DNA of 64,000 bases from Linanthus parryae (taxonomy: Eukaryota; Streptophyta; Magnoliopsida; Ericales; Polemoniaceae): positions 56,939,718-57,003,717 of the forward strand of contig JALGPY010000004.1 in assembly GCA_023055425.1 (NCBI GenBank). Reading direction: 5' to 3'. The position numbers and the translations under genes are program-made. The notes beneath the pieces are model-generated. The model was not told the DNA's origin. It searched no databases and saw nothing but the letters and a program-made list of their open reading frames with translations. This document shows, one piece after another, positions 9,728 through 20,722 of the stretch. The number at the start of each line of letters is the position of its first letter. Position 1 is the first letter of the stretch.

Positions 9728-10215
9728 CCAAGCGACCAAACATCCGGAAGGATGAAAGCCGCAACCAAACACCCGTCAGGGTGAAAGCCGAGCAAACGCT
9801 TGACCAAACACCCGTTGGGATGTAAGCCACGACCAAACATCCGGAAGGACGCAAGCCGAGTGTGTGTGCGACCGTACATCCGTAGGGATGAAAGCCGCAA
9901 CCAAACACCCGTCAGAATGAAAGCCGAGCAAATGCTCGACCAAACACTCGTCGAGATGCAAGCCGTGACCAGACACCCGGATGGATGCAAGCCAATGTCA
10001 TGAGCGACCAAAAATCCGGAGGGATGAAAGCCGCAACCAAACACCCGTCAGGATGAGAGCCGAGCAAACGCTCGACCGAACACCCATTGGGATGTAAGTT
10101 GCGACCAAAGATCCGGAGGGATGCAAGCCGATGACGTGCGCGACCAAACACACGTCAGGGTGAAAGCCGAGCAAATGCTAAACCAAACACCCGTCGGGAT
10201 GTAAGCCGGCACGAT
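9728..10215 (+). repeat. Higher-order tandem repeat, 136-bp period
   Basis: Monomers of about 29 and 39 bp start with variants of GACCAAACACCCG and end in AAGCCG. They are ordered as four-monomer blocks: equivalent GCGACC starts fall at 9732, 9868, 10004 and 10140, an exact 136-bp period. The alternation of CATCCGGA and CACCCGTC subtypes keeps phase across blocks. Minus-strand frames here merely read the repeat. It lies in the 3' non-coding region of the Tat element. Confidence 0.85.
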
Positions 10216-12499
10216 AAGACCACAAATAAAACAATATATGAAGTCAAACTGTACGACAATGTGTAAAAGTCATACCTGTTTGACAGAAACAGTTTGCGAG
10301 GAAGAAAATTTGGCGTCAATGAAAAACCACCTGATGCAAAGAAAATGCAGCGTTAATGAAATTGCGACAAGTATGTTCCCGGCTAGAAAATGGAATTACA
10401 GTTTCCTTTGTAGTTTGTGAACTCATGCAAACATGATACCAAGTTTTTGATTAAAATAATCACACCGTGCTCATGCAACACACACAGTAGAGCATGGCAC
10501 AAAATGACTAAGCATGAAAGATGAACCAAGCCAATTTTGGACGTGGCAAAAAGAAAATAAAAAGAAGAAAAAGAAAAAGAAAAAAATGAAGTACTCACAA
10601 GTCTACATAATGATGGTCATGGGGACATGTTACTGTGAGATACTGGTTCTCGTCTCATAGCCACACACACGAGGTGCTTGGGCCACAAGGGATTGTTCTA
10701 TGGTTTCAAATATAATGTTACTATTCTTTTCATGGAATACTCGGCCGATATTCGGGTACTGATAGCGGTAGCAGATTTATCCGCATTTTCGACATTCCCG
10801 CGAAAACGTTGTGAATTCGAGTCAACCACAAACTAATGGGCTTAAGCAGTCTCGTGAACATCGGCAGACGAAATAACTGGTTCGCTAAAAGGACAAACTT
10901 CTTAGGCAGTTGGATCGAAAAAAAAAAATTTGTGAAGCAAGCCTTCTGCGAGATAACAATATGCATTGCATGTGTCGTGTTAGTGACATGGAGATACAAG
11001 CATCGCTACCGAACTGAAATAAAGGGTGGTGCAATGAGGAGAAACGAATTCTCAGTGCAAAAAAAAAGTTCGTGCCGATACAGTAAGTTGATAATAGACA
11101 TACATGTATACGTGCGCATATCACCACGGTCGGTACATTATGATCCAAAACAAAGGTTGGTTTTGATCATGCAAAACAAAACAAAGTTGTGACGTGGTGC
11201 ATATACAGGAAGTAAATTACGACATGGGCCCTAAGGTTATGTCATAACTAAGTCATGAGGATATGATCAACTGAGGATTACTGCTAGCAAACAACAGGAC
11301 GGTAAAATCGTCAACGAAGCGACAAAAAGGTGGGGTAAAAATATGCTCTGAAATAAAGGCCGAAAACCGAAGATGTGAAAAAAAAGCCGGCCTGATAACA
11401 AGTCGATTTGAAAAAAAATCAATTGCTAAATCGTCACGACATATATGAGCCACTGATCAGTTTCGTAAAGAAATCTCACGGCTATAAGACGTACCTAAAA
11501 TTGCAGCGGCGCGGCGGAGCAAAGAAGCACGAAACAACGCAAATCCGTCCTCGAAACTCAAGATTTCTGGTTAGCAGTTCGAGTATTGCAAAGGAGAACA
11601 AACTGCTCAAATCACATGCACAAAAGCATTAAAAGGGGGAAAAACAATGTCATGCTCAAAGCCTCAAACAGAACAAGACAAATAACCCACATGAAGTAAC
11701 ATGGAAAAGATGACCAATTGATTACCTGAAGGTAAAATTGAAAGGGACATTACCTGAAATCCCGATACGGCAGCGGCAACGAGCAGAAGAAGCAAAGACG
11801 TGAAGAGAAAAAGCTATCTTCTAGACACCCTAGTTTATAAAAAAAGAGCCTACTTCTAGAAGGACTCAAACTGTGCTTTGAGTTAATCTGAGAAGAGGGA
11901 GTTGGGTCTAATATGGACTCCTCTGATCCTATGAATTAATGGGCCAGTGGCACATGCACGCACGTGTATGCGTAATTGTGACTACAAACGGAGGCTAAAA
12001 TTAAGCCAAAAAAAAATTACAAGAATGCAAAGTTGACACACTTAAATCAGCCCACTAAAGGCAAGATAAAAGCCAAAATGAAAGCGATGGGCTAAAATCT
12101 GCACCTATACATGCACTTAACGTGCTAAAAATCCGCTAGACTAAAGCCCAAAAGCAGTCTAGTAAAGTCGAATCGAACACCCGAAAAGGCAACAGAGCCG
12201 AAGTAAAGTGCACAAATTGCTATATCAAAATGTCGCCCGGCTAAAAAAAAACCAAAAGGTCAACCTAAGCGAACTGTGATCAAAATCGCTATACCTAAAC
12301 AAAGCGCGATCAAAATTGCTATGCCATATGGTCAGCCCAAGGGAAGTGCGATTCAAAATTGCAAAATCAAATGCCGCACGACTAAAGCCAAAACGGTCAG
12401 TCATGCAAACTGCAATCAATGTTGCCAAAAAAAAAAAAGACAAAGTGCCAAATTGTCGTGATTCGAGCAAGGGACCAAAACTCCTCTTACACGAATCAC
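10216..12499. other. 3' non-coding region of Tat element, no gene recognised
   Basis: No convincing coding frame on either strand. Base composition is A-rich on the plus strand. From about 12205 to 12425 there are degenerate direct repeats built on GCGATCAAAATTGCTAT-like words. Long 3' non-coding regions with repeats are usual in Tat elements. Confidence 0.6.
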
Positions 12500-13227
12500 G
12501 AGGGGGTTTGTTGGTACCTAAATTTCGACAGCGTAACTGTCATTTGAAAATCAAAATAAATGTCAAAACTTTAAATTTCAAGACGCGCCAAATATGACTA
12601 AGCCATAAGTAAATTCAAACTCAAAAAGCTTATCTGGATAAGATATCAGATACGCTGACAAGACTAGCATCAGGAGAGAAGTTGATCTCCAAAATATTTT
12701 CAAATCTGGGGAGTTAAGATATTATCCCCAGATCCACCAAATGTCAGGAGATCACGTACGTATCTCAGGTGGTTGAGCTCGGAGGCTCTACATATAGGAG
12801 GTTCATCACAAGCACTGGGGACTTCTTTTTAGAGGCGGAGAGACACAGAAAAAGAGAAAGAAGAAAGTAACGACGAGAAACAGATTACCCACACCACACG
12901 CTACAAACTTCGACTCCTACGTCGGAGAAAGCTGAGGTCGGAGTCCCAGGAGGCGAGGACCCAAACACCGGAGCCAAGTCTTTCAAGACATCAATGGCGT
13001 CAAACTGGTAAAGGGTTCCAAAACCCCAAAATATCCCTCTCTCTCTCTCTCTCTCCAATTCGTATACTCTGTAAATCAAGCCCTTCAAAGGAAGATCCAC
13101 AAATATTTGTTTCGATTCATATAAGTTGTATCAATTTGGGTATCAAACCCGTACAAATTTAATAAAATTGTCCATTATGTTTCTTTCTTGTTTTTGCGTA
13201 TTTGTTTAATTTTTGTTTCATTAATCA
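12500..13227 (+). repeat. Polypurine tract and 3' LTR of Tat element
   Basis: GAGGGGG at 12500-12506 is followed by TGTTGGTACCTAAATTTCG at 12509, a typical polypurine tract and LTR start. A TATA-like CTACATATAGG lies near 12790 and a CT microsatellite at about 13037-13055. I place the end at TTAATCA, 13227, because it gives a CA terminus; with no second LTR in the window this boundary is uncertain. Confidence 0.6.
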
Positions 13228-15560
13228 GGGGTTCTTTTAGATAAGGTAAAACTTAGGAAGTTAGGATCCACTCAAAACAAAAAATATTTGTTACACAGAT
13301 CTTTAAACCAAAAGCTTATAAATCAAAGCTTCTTAAAAATCTGTGTCCAACAATCAATGCCTCTTCCCAAAAGGTGGTCAAGGGGGAAGTGGTTATAGAT
13401 TGCGCTATAACTTTCTTACTTGTATAGCAGTTTTCTTCAATATCTGACTTGCTGGCAAATTGTAAGTGCACATGAATTGTAAAATTATGGTTCATCAGAA
13501 ACATTATAGTAAGTTAACATGAAAACATGAGTGAATGCAAAGCATGCCTTCTTACCTAAAGGAAAGCACGATAGATACGGTAGGCTTATGGTATACCTCA
13601 GGAAATGTGGTCACAGGTTCTCGTTAACTGTATGCTTGCTTGGGGGCGGTGATACTGTTAATATCCTCTCCAGATTACTAGTGAAGTCCCTGGTTTGGTT
13701 TGTTATGCACATATGCCTATCACGGTGCTCTAACATCAGTACTGTAATTGATTTCTTCAACTCCCATCTAAATTTGATCACCACCCCCACCACTGTCACT
13801 GTGGACAACAATATGCATTAAATTCTCTGTCCAGATTTCTCAGCCAACCCTGAAATGCAGTGGGTCCTTTTACATGTTAAAATTCTCAAATTACCACGAG
13901 TATAAAGGAACAAGTAATTTCTGATTCATAGTGAGTTTCTTTGAGCACTATTGTAGCCTTATAATCAACAGAAGACTGTATTACTTGGGTAGAACTGCGT
14001 TGATATCAGTGGCTGTGCATGAGGTTCATCTCAGTTTATGATTTTGAGATGCCATTGGTTGTGCAATATTTGATACATTTCCTGGTGGTTACATGTTCTT
14101 ACTTTCACATAATTTTAGGATGCTTGTGTTACTTTTAGGTTCACAGCTTGGCATTGTAGCGTAAACTTGCCGGAAGCATGACCGAACACGAAGCTAGTAA
14201 TTTGGTGTACTAGTCACAAAAAGAAGATCGATGTAGGTCTTAGAGGAGCTATGAAAACACGATTGATGTGCTTGATGTCTTAAGTGGCTGATTTTCTCGC
14301 CTTAAGTGGCTTCATGACTCGCGAGTGTTGTATGTGTGCTATTTGGGAACATTTTGAATAATTCTCATCTATTTTTTTTTTTTCCTGGCCAAAGACAGGA
14401 ATTTGATAGATGAAAACATACCAGAGAGATACATTAAGATAAGATACACTCTCACAACAGTCGCAAAATTAACTCGATTATGGAATGACAATTTCTGCCT
14501 TGCTGCAAGCTTGATCATCAATTACAGAGGAAGGACATCGAGCAGGGCTTTCCACCAAGCTCCCCCCTTTCACCAAATTTTCATCAGAAATAGCGAGTTT
14601 CAGCTGGCCTTTCCCAGGATGTTTCCACTTTGTAACTTCCTCTTGTTGACTTGGATTACGGGATTTTGAGATCTTCTCTCGAGCTTCTCTGTATTGGTCT
14701 CGGCAAAATTAAATTTACGAATATCTTCCATTGGATGTGGGATGACCCCTTTAAAACAAACTCTAGTTTCTGTGGCACCAAATAAGCCCAAGTGCCAAAC
14801 ATAAGATCTCCCATTACCGGCACAGAGGCACTCTCATTCTGGAATTTGTCTTCTCATGCCAAAACCCTACTTATGCAAGTTCAAAGCCACTTGAGAAACA
14901 TTAGTAATAAGAAAATAGCTATTAGTAGAATCGTGTAATATTCTTCAATTCCAATGTTGTCAAATGATGTTCCTATGGTCTATGAACTGACATTGAAGCA
15001 GCAAAAAGAAGTCTGAACTTTATAGCTATAAAGAATACTAAGTAGAAGCCGATACCAAAACAGGTCTATGATCTGACATTGAAGCAGAAAGCTCTTACAC
15101 TTTAAAAGATTTGAGTTTATTTCTGTTTTTTAGTAGCAAATGCAAAATGCAGTCTCTCTTTAAAATGTTTGCACCTTTTCTGTCATTAAACAATGTGAAT
15201 GTAGATCCTTTTTTGAACCTGAATAGAGTGATTCACAGTCCTCTAGAGGCTCACAAAACTAAAGAATGTGCACAAAATATCTTGTGTTACAACCTTCTTT
15301 CTCATGAGAAAAACAAATTTTATCAAAATCACCTAATACTAACCACGGAAAAGTACTACCAGGATTTAGACGCCACAGTAATCCGAAGATAAACTATTTT
15401 TAGATGTGATTGGATCACCATATAACCGTCTAATATAGAATCCTTAAGTAAACTAGTAGGATTAATATGATATTTATTATTAGAAAGACATCTCACAGAA
15501 ATATCTGATGACAATAGTAGTGATATACCTATTCCCACAATTGATACACATAATTTGGTC
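13228..15560. other. Intergenic, nothing recognised
   Basis: AT-rich low-copy-looking sequence on both strands with only short random frames. I see no conserved motif, RNA gene or transposon end that I can support. Confidence 0.5.
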
Positions 15561-15563
15561 TTA

Positions 15564-15994
15564 GAGCCTGTTTGGTTCCAGCTTAAAATCTCAATAATTC
15601 GATGAAAATAATCTGGGTGAATAAGCTGGATAAAATTATAATCTGAAAATTGTTTGGCATGCGCTGAAAATTTGTGATTAAAATTTAATTGCATTTGACA
15701 ACATCTGTAGCTTTTACTATCAAATTCATGATAAATGTCTTTATTTGAACTTATGATACGTCTAAGATGTTACCTGTTTGCACAAATTAACAATTCATGC
15801 ATTAACGAGATGATAGAGTATGATATTTCTGACGTTAAACCTAAAAATCTCTAAAATCGGAGATTATATAATCTGCAGATTATTGGCCAACTTAAATTAA
15901 AATCTGACTCAAAAAATCTACGAAACAAACGAGATTAAATTTTTTGACAGATTTTAATCTCAAATGAGATTTTAATCTCTTACCAAACATGCAC
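15564..15994. mobile_element. Tourist-like (PIF/Harbinger) MITE, 431 bp
   Basis: The left end reads GAGCCTGTTTGGT and the inverted right end GTGCATGTTTGGT (11 of 13 match). TTA flanks both sides (15561-15563 and 15995-15997), the target duplication expected of PIF/Harbinger. There is no coding capacity; the interior is rich in AAAATCTCAA-type words that also occur inverted near the right end. Confidence 0.8.
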
Positions 15995-16025
15995 TTAGTG
16001 ACAAATACAATATTAGACTCATTTA

Positions 16026-17113
16026 GGGTCAGTTTGGCAAAGTGGTTTTTTTTTGTTTTGGTTTTTGAACCAAATAGTTTGTTTAAAGTGTTTGTGTTGA
16101 CTGGTTTAAAAACCAGATTTTAAACCAGTTTTTTTCAACATTTTTCTTGGTGAGAAAAACCAACTTTTTGTGGTTTTTTCTTTGGTTTATTTCTATGACA
16201 CTCAAAGACGATATTATCCTCACACCGTAGTCGTATTAAACTGGAAATTGTCTCTCATTTTGGTAGTTCTTTGACACTTTACCGCTGGTAATTTTTTTTT
16301 ATACTTCCTTCATAATTTTTTTCCACAAAACTCATTTCACGTTTTTATGTGATGTTCTTATTGTTTAGGGTCAACTATGTTTGTTGTGTTCTTATTATTT
16401 CGGGTCAACTATTTTTGTTGTGTTATTTTCCTAGTTGATTAAATTTTTGCTATCTATTAAACAATGTTGCATTGAAAGAGTTATACATGGGTTTATGTAA
16501 TCTGGTAGCTCTTTGACTTTTTAGTCATCGAGATACTGAAAAGTATTGCACGAATATTTTTCTATACTTTTGTCATAATTTGTTTTTACAAAAAAACTCA
16601 AATCTCGCATATTTCGGACGATACCTTTTATATGCGATCTTCTTATTATTTAGGACCAATCATTTTGTGGTGTTATTTCCTTAGTTTATTATTTTTTTGT
16701 TGTCCGTTACTCAACGTGGCATTAAGTGTGACTGAAATTTCTTGAAATTGTTAACTTTTTGTTGAATTTAAGTAAAAAAATTGATTTTTTGGATGTCATA
16801 GTAGTGTTAATTTGTTCTTTAATTTGTTACTTTCATGAAATCGTTGAATCTCATGAAATCGTGAACTTTTTTACATTGCATTTGTTCGTTCTGAATCTGT
16901 AAAATAAAAATAAGTTGAGGGTATATTTGTCATTTAATCTACATCATCTAGTTTAAAAACCACTACAAAACACATTTCTCCAGTTTTTAATCTAGTTTAA
17001 AAACTACCATCAAACACATTGGTTTAAACAGAATCTCTAAAAAAAATAAAAAAAATTTCACCACAATCTAAAAACCAGTTTTTCCACCATAAACCATTCT
17101 ACCAAACTCACCC
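16026..17113. mobile_element. Second TTA-flanked Tourist-like element, 1088 bp
   Basis: The left end is GGGTCAGTTTGGCAAAGTGG; the inverted right end is GGGTGAGTTTGGTAGAATGG. TTA is duplicated at 16023-16025 and 17114-17116. The interior has an imperfect direct duplication of roughly 240 bp (units near 16262 and 16501, each with a TCTTATTATTT-like core). It has no coding frame. It lies 28 bp from the preceding MITE but has a different interior. Confidence 0.75.
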
Positions 17114-17116
17114 TTA

Positions 17117-18276
17117 TTCACTAACAAGTAACGGGCATTGAATGAACGAGAGTTCCCAAGCCCCCCTATATTAGATGTTTCACGGATCCTCACCAACCTT
17201 CGCCGATCTCAGTGATGTAACAGTATCATCTCCAATTGCTCGAGCACGTGCGCATTTACTTCAAGGACATCGTCACTGTCATCACTAGTTATTTATTTAT
17301 TTATTTTTTTTGGTACAAATCACTAGTTTTTTTTTTTTTTGGTACAAATCACTAGTTATTTTCATCTCTACTTGAAATCACTTTTACCATTTACTTGTGT
17401 GACCTTAATCGGTGTTTTGTTCTTCAAATCATCACTCTTTATACCTGGAACTTCATTGAAAACACCAGAAAACTTCCATATTCAACCTACTCACCTTCTT
17501 AATATAACAACCCTTCAGTTCATGACCTAAATGAGCACAAAACTCATAATAGTAAGAAATCTAAGTAGTGTAAACCAAGTAGTGTGCCGCTTGAGTCAAG
17601 CTGACTGGGTCTTTACGTGGTCGAGGGTCACCCACATTCACAAGCATCTCAAGACCAATATATTAATCCTCCCTTTCTCAAAATCTCTATATTCGATATC
17701 TGTCCGAATTTGGCACCAGAAGCTTTTCCAGTATCCCAGTACTTCATTGAGGGGGCCACTTTCGTACTTGTATCTAAAAGTCCCCTCAGTGTAGGTCACA
17801 ATGCTTCATTATTTTGGTACATCTAAGGTTGTCCTTCCAGCACATAGCCTAAATAGTCCTCATTAGAGAACACAATTTGAAACAAATGATCTCGAATGAG
17901 AAGCTTTGATTTCATCCTCAGAGAGTTGGGACAAAAGAATAAGAACAAGAGACATTCTAGAAATGACATGAAAACCAAGCAATGTAATTATTCATGAGCA
18001 GAGGGTCATTCTCAAATTTATGATGTTTCTATCAGTGTCATCAGTGCTCAAAGGTAGTCGAGTGCAGGCGACTCGAGCTTTTCGTGTACCATCTGAATCC
18101 AAGACTGTGGCACATTGAAGGCACGAGTAGGGCGGGTTATAAACCTGCTTTAAGTCCAAGTTCTTCCTCAAATGTGATTTCACCATTCTAGTGGTTTCTG
18201 ACACGAATAGTAAACCAAGAAGAAAATGTACGTTTTTTAAGGAGGAGCTTGTCTCTCATTATGGCTCAAGATGAAG
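17117..18276. other. Intergenic, nothing recognised
   Basis: Short T-rich repeats near 17287-17350 contain a duplicated GGTACAAATCACTAGTT phrase. The rest has weak minus-strand frames that look like decayed exons of an unknown gene, but I cannot assign a family. Confidence 0.4.
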
Positions 18277-18281
18277 GTATG

Positions 18282-18713
18282 TGATAGAATCCCTCCTCTC
18301 AAAACCTATTTTCGTAAGAATAGGAAAAGATGTGATCAGTTCGTTGATTTTTCTGCATTAGATGGACTGTTGGCTGACCAAGTCAAATCACACCAGGAGG
18401 TTGTTGAGGATCTTTTGGAGTCTGGTAACTCATGATCAACATATTTGATCCTCTGACCATTCTGTTCCTGATATTCAGGAAGTAGTTCTTTCCTATTTCT
18501 CTGCAGGTAGTTGCTATTTACTAGTTAATAAGTTAGTTGTGCATTAGTATAAAGAGATGTGCAGATCTTTTAGGAGATTATGAGTTGAGTTAGAGTTGTA
18601 TTTTATGGAGAATAGTCCACTCCATACGGACTGATTAGTTCTGGTCTTTTATTCTTGATTATAATAAAACCCTTTCCTTTCCACTACTTCCTTTTATTAA
18701 CCTGTTCCTATCA
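18282..18713 (+). repeat. 5' LTR of chromovirus (432 bp)
   Basis: Starts TGATAGAATCC, ends TTCCTATCA. TATA-like AGTATAAAGAGA lies near 18547. It is followed by TTC and the primer-binding site. Confidence 0.93.
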
Positions 18714-18715
18714 TT

Positions 18716-18733
18716 CTGGTATCAGAGCCTGGT
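18716..18733 (+). other. Primer-binding site, initiator-Met type
   Basis: TGGTATCAGAGCCTGG lies two bases after the LTR. It matches the complement of plant initiator tRNA-Met 3' ends, the usual primer of chromoviruses and copia elements. Confidence 0.9.
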
Positions 18734-18742
18734 TGATCAAGC

Positions 18743-20722
18743 ATGGTTAACACCAGATCGTCCACCCTTCAAAATGATCCCAGTAATGTCAACCAAGCAC
18801 CTGACCCGAATTCAGACTCCATTGCTCAGCAACTACCAGCCATCGTTTCCAAATTATACACCATAGATTCTCTGGCAGCCGAAGTTGCAGCTCTCAAAGC
18901 TCAATCCACTGGGCTTTCTCATGCTGAAACTAATGTTGGTACCACCACCAGAGGGAAGGAAAATGATTTTTCGTCAGCCTCACGTGAACCACGGAGATTC
19001 TTCGGCTCAGAAACTGAAGAAGAGGAGATGGACAATCGGTGGAGGCGACGAAACCCATCTTATCGTCCATACACCAAGATAGAATTCCCCAAATTCAACG
19101 GAGGAGACCCCCGTGGGTGGATTCTCAAAGCTGAGAAGTATTTTCGCTACTACGAAACTCCAGACGAACTTAAAGTCGATGTTGCAGTGATGTACCTAGA
19201 AGGCGATGCACTAGATTTATTTTCATGGCTTAATAAGGAACGCACCCGTGTCTACTGGGACGAGCTTGTTAAAGCATTACAAGAAAGTTATGGTCCAGCT
19301 GAGTTTCAAAACCCTGATGAGCACTTGTGCAGCATTCGCCAAACAGGAATGGTTCAGGAGTATCGATAAGAATTCGCCAAGCGATCGGCGCGAGTTTCCA
19401 ACTGGCCAGAGCACTGCCTCTTAGGAGTGTTTCTCAATGGGTTAAAGGAAGAGTTACGGGCGGATGTTCGGATTCATAAGCCTCGAACAGTATACAAGGC
19501 CATGAGTCTGGCTTTGGAGTTTGAGACGAAAATTAGCTCGTCGCGTGGGACAAGAGGCTCAAACCTGCAAAGCTACACCCGGGCTACCTCCTCTAATTAT
19601 TCTACACGAGCTCCTCTACAGTCCAATGGGCAAATTGGAAGCAATGATGGGGGTGTTCATCCAACAGCAGCTCGGAGTTACGCGCAGCCCCAAAGTTCAA
19701 GCCAAACTCATTCTTGGGAAGTCGAGAGACAAAATCAGTTGGCCAAGGTTTTATGTTTCCGGTGCAATGAAAAGTTTGCACCTGGACATCGCTGCAAGCA
19801 ATCTCCGTTCTCTCTTATGGAGCTCAGTGAGGGTGGCGAGTTAATGGGAGACGAGCATGATAGAACCAACCAAGCGGAAGAAGTTCCGGCTGAATACGCT
19901 GAAATTTCTTTGCATGCAATCCTGGGAAAGACCACTGGCACCACCATGAAACTCAAAGGGGCATTGAAAGAGAGGCAGGTTCTCATTTTGGTTGACAGTG
20001 GGTCAACGCATAACTTCATTGCAGCCTCCCTTTTCGATGATTTGAAGATCCCAGTTGAAAAAACAACTCCCCTTGGTGTGCAGATTGGAAATGGAGAAGT
20101 TATACAGTGCGATCAAATTTGTCGGGAGGTCTCCGTCCAACTACCTGGCTTGCAAATTACGCAAGATTATTATCCTTTCACTATTGGCGGGGCAGACTTA
20201 GTCCTAGGGATCAAGTGGCTTGCGTCACTCAACACTGTTCAGGCGAATTGGAATGAAATGTTTATGATCTTCCACATTAACAGGAAACGCTATAAGATTC
20301 AGGGAATTCCATCCCTAACGAAGGTAGAAGCTTCGTTTCAAGCAATTGCCAAGCTTGCAGATTCTGAAGGTAACACTCCTCAAGCTTTGCATTCCTTATT
20401 GTACGAGTTCGAAGCTATCTTTACTGAACCCACTGTGTTGCCCCCTCTTCGTTCTCATGTTCACTCTATTCCACTGCTTCCCAATTCTAAACCTCCAAAT
20501 ATTCGCCCATACCGATACCCATACCACCAGAAAACTGAAATAGAAAAGCAAGTGGATGAACTCCTGAAAGTTGGCTTCATCAGACCCAGTTTTAGCCCGT
20601 TCGCCAACCCCGTTTTGCTAGTTAAGATAAAATATAGTAATTGGAGATTTTGTGTTGACTACCGAGCCTTGAACCAATTAACCATCCCGACAAGTACCCA
20701 ATTCCAAATATTGACGAGCTGA
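18743..20722 (+). pseudogene. gag-pro: Chromovirus gag-protease and start of RT, broken
   Basis: ATG at 18743, ten bases after the primer site. Residues about 110-208 are the retrotransposon gag domain (KFNGGDPRGWILKAEKYF, WDELVKAL). TAA at 19367-19369 interrupts it; the same frame resumes at once and stays open to 20722. It then shows a zinc knuckle (CFRCNEKFAPGHRC), the aspartic protease (LVDSGSTHNFI; VLGIKWL) and the start of RT. A single-base loss near 20688 throws the RT out of frame. The coding order is normal for the family; the copy cannot make the polyprotein. Confidence 0.88.

Larger units (their letters stand above)
3794..13227 (+). mobile_element. Tat-lineage Ty3/gypsy retrotransposon, 5' end displaced by Athila
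   Basis: Gag-pro (3794-6103), pol (6104-9220), a long repeat-bearing 3' non-coding region (9221-12499), a polypurine tract and one LTR (from 12509) lie in order on the plus strand. Pol has an extra archaeal-type RNase H after the usual one, a mark of the Tat lineage. The gag start and 5' LTR are missing because the Athila LTR interrupts at 3793; they presumably lie left of the window. The right LTR boundary is estimated. Confidence 0.85.

Noticed and set aside
9648..10151. Several overlapping minus-strand frames with periodic peptide
   Set aside because: They only read the 136-bp tandem repeat; no start or context supports a protein.
17531..18204. Host gene exons on either strand
   Set aside because: Frames are short, with stops and no motif that I can assign.
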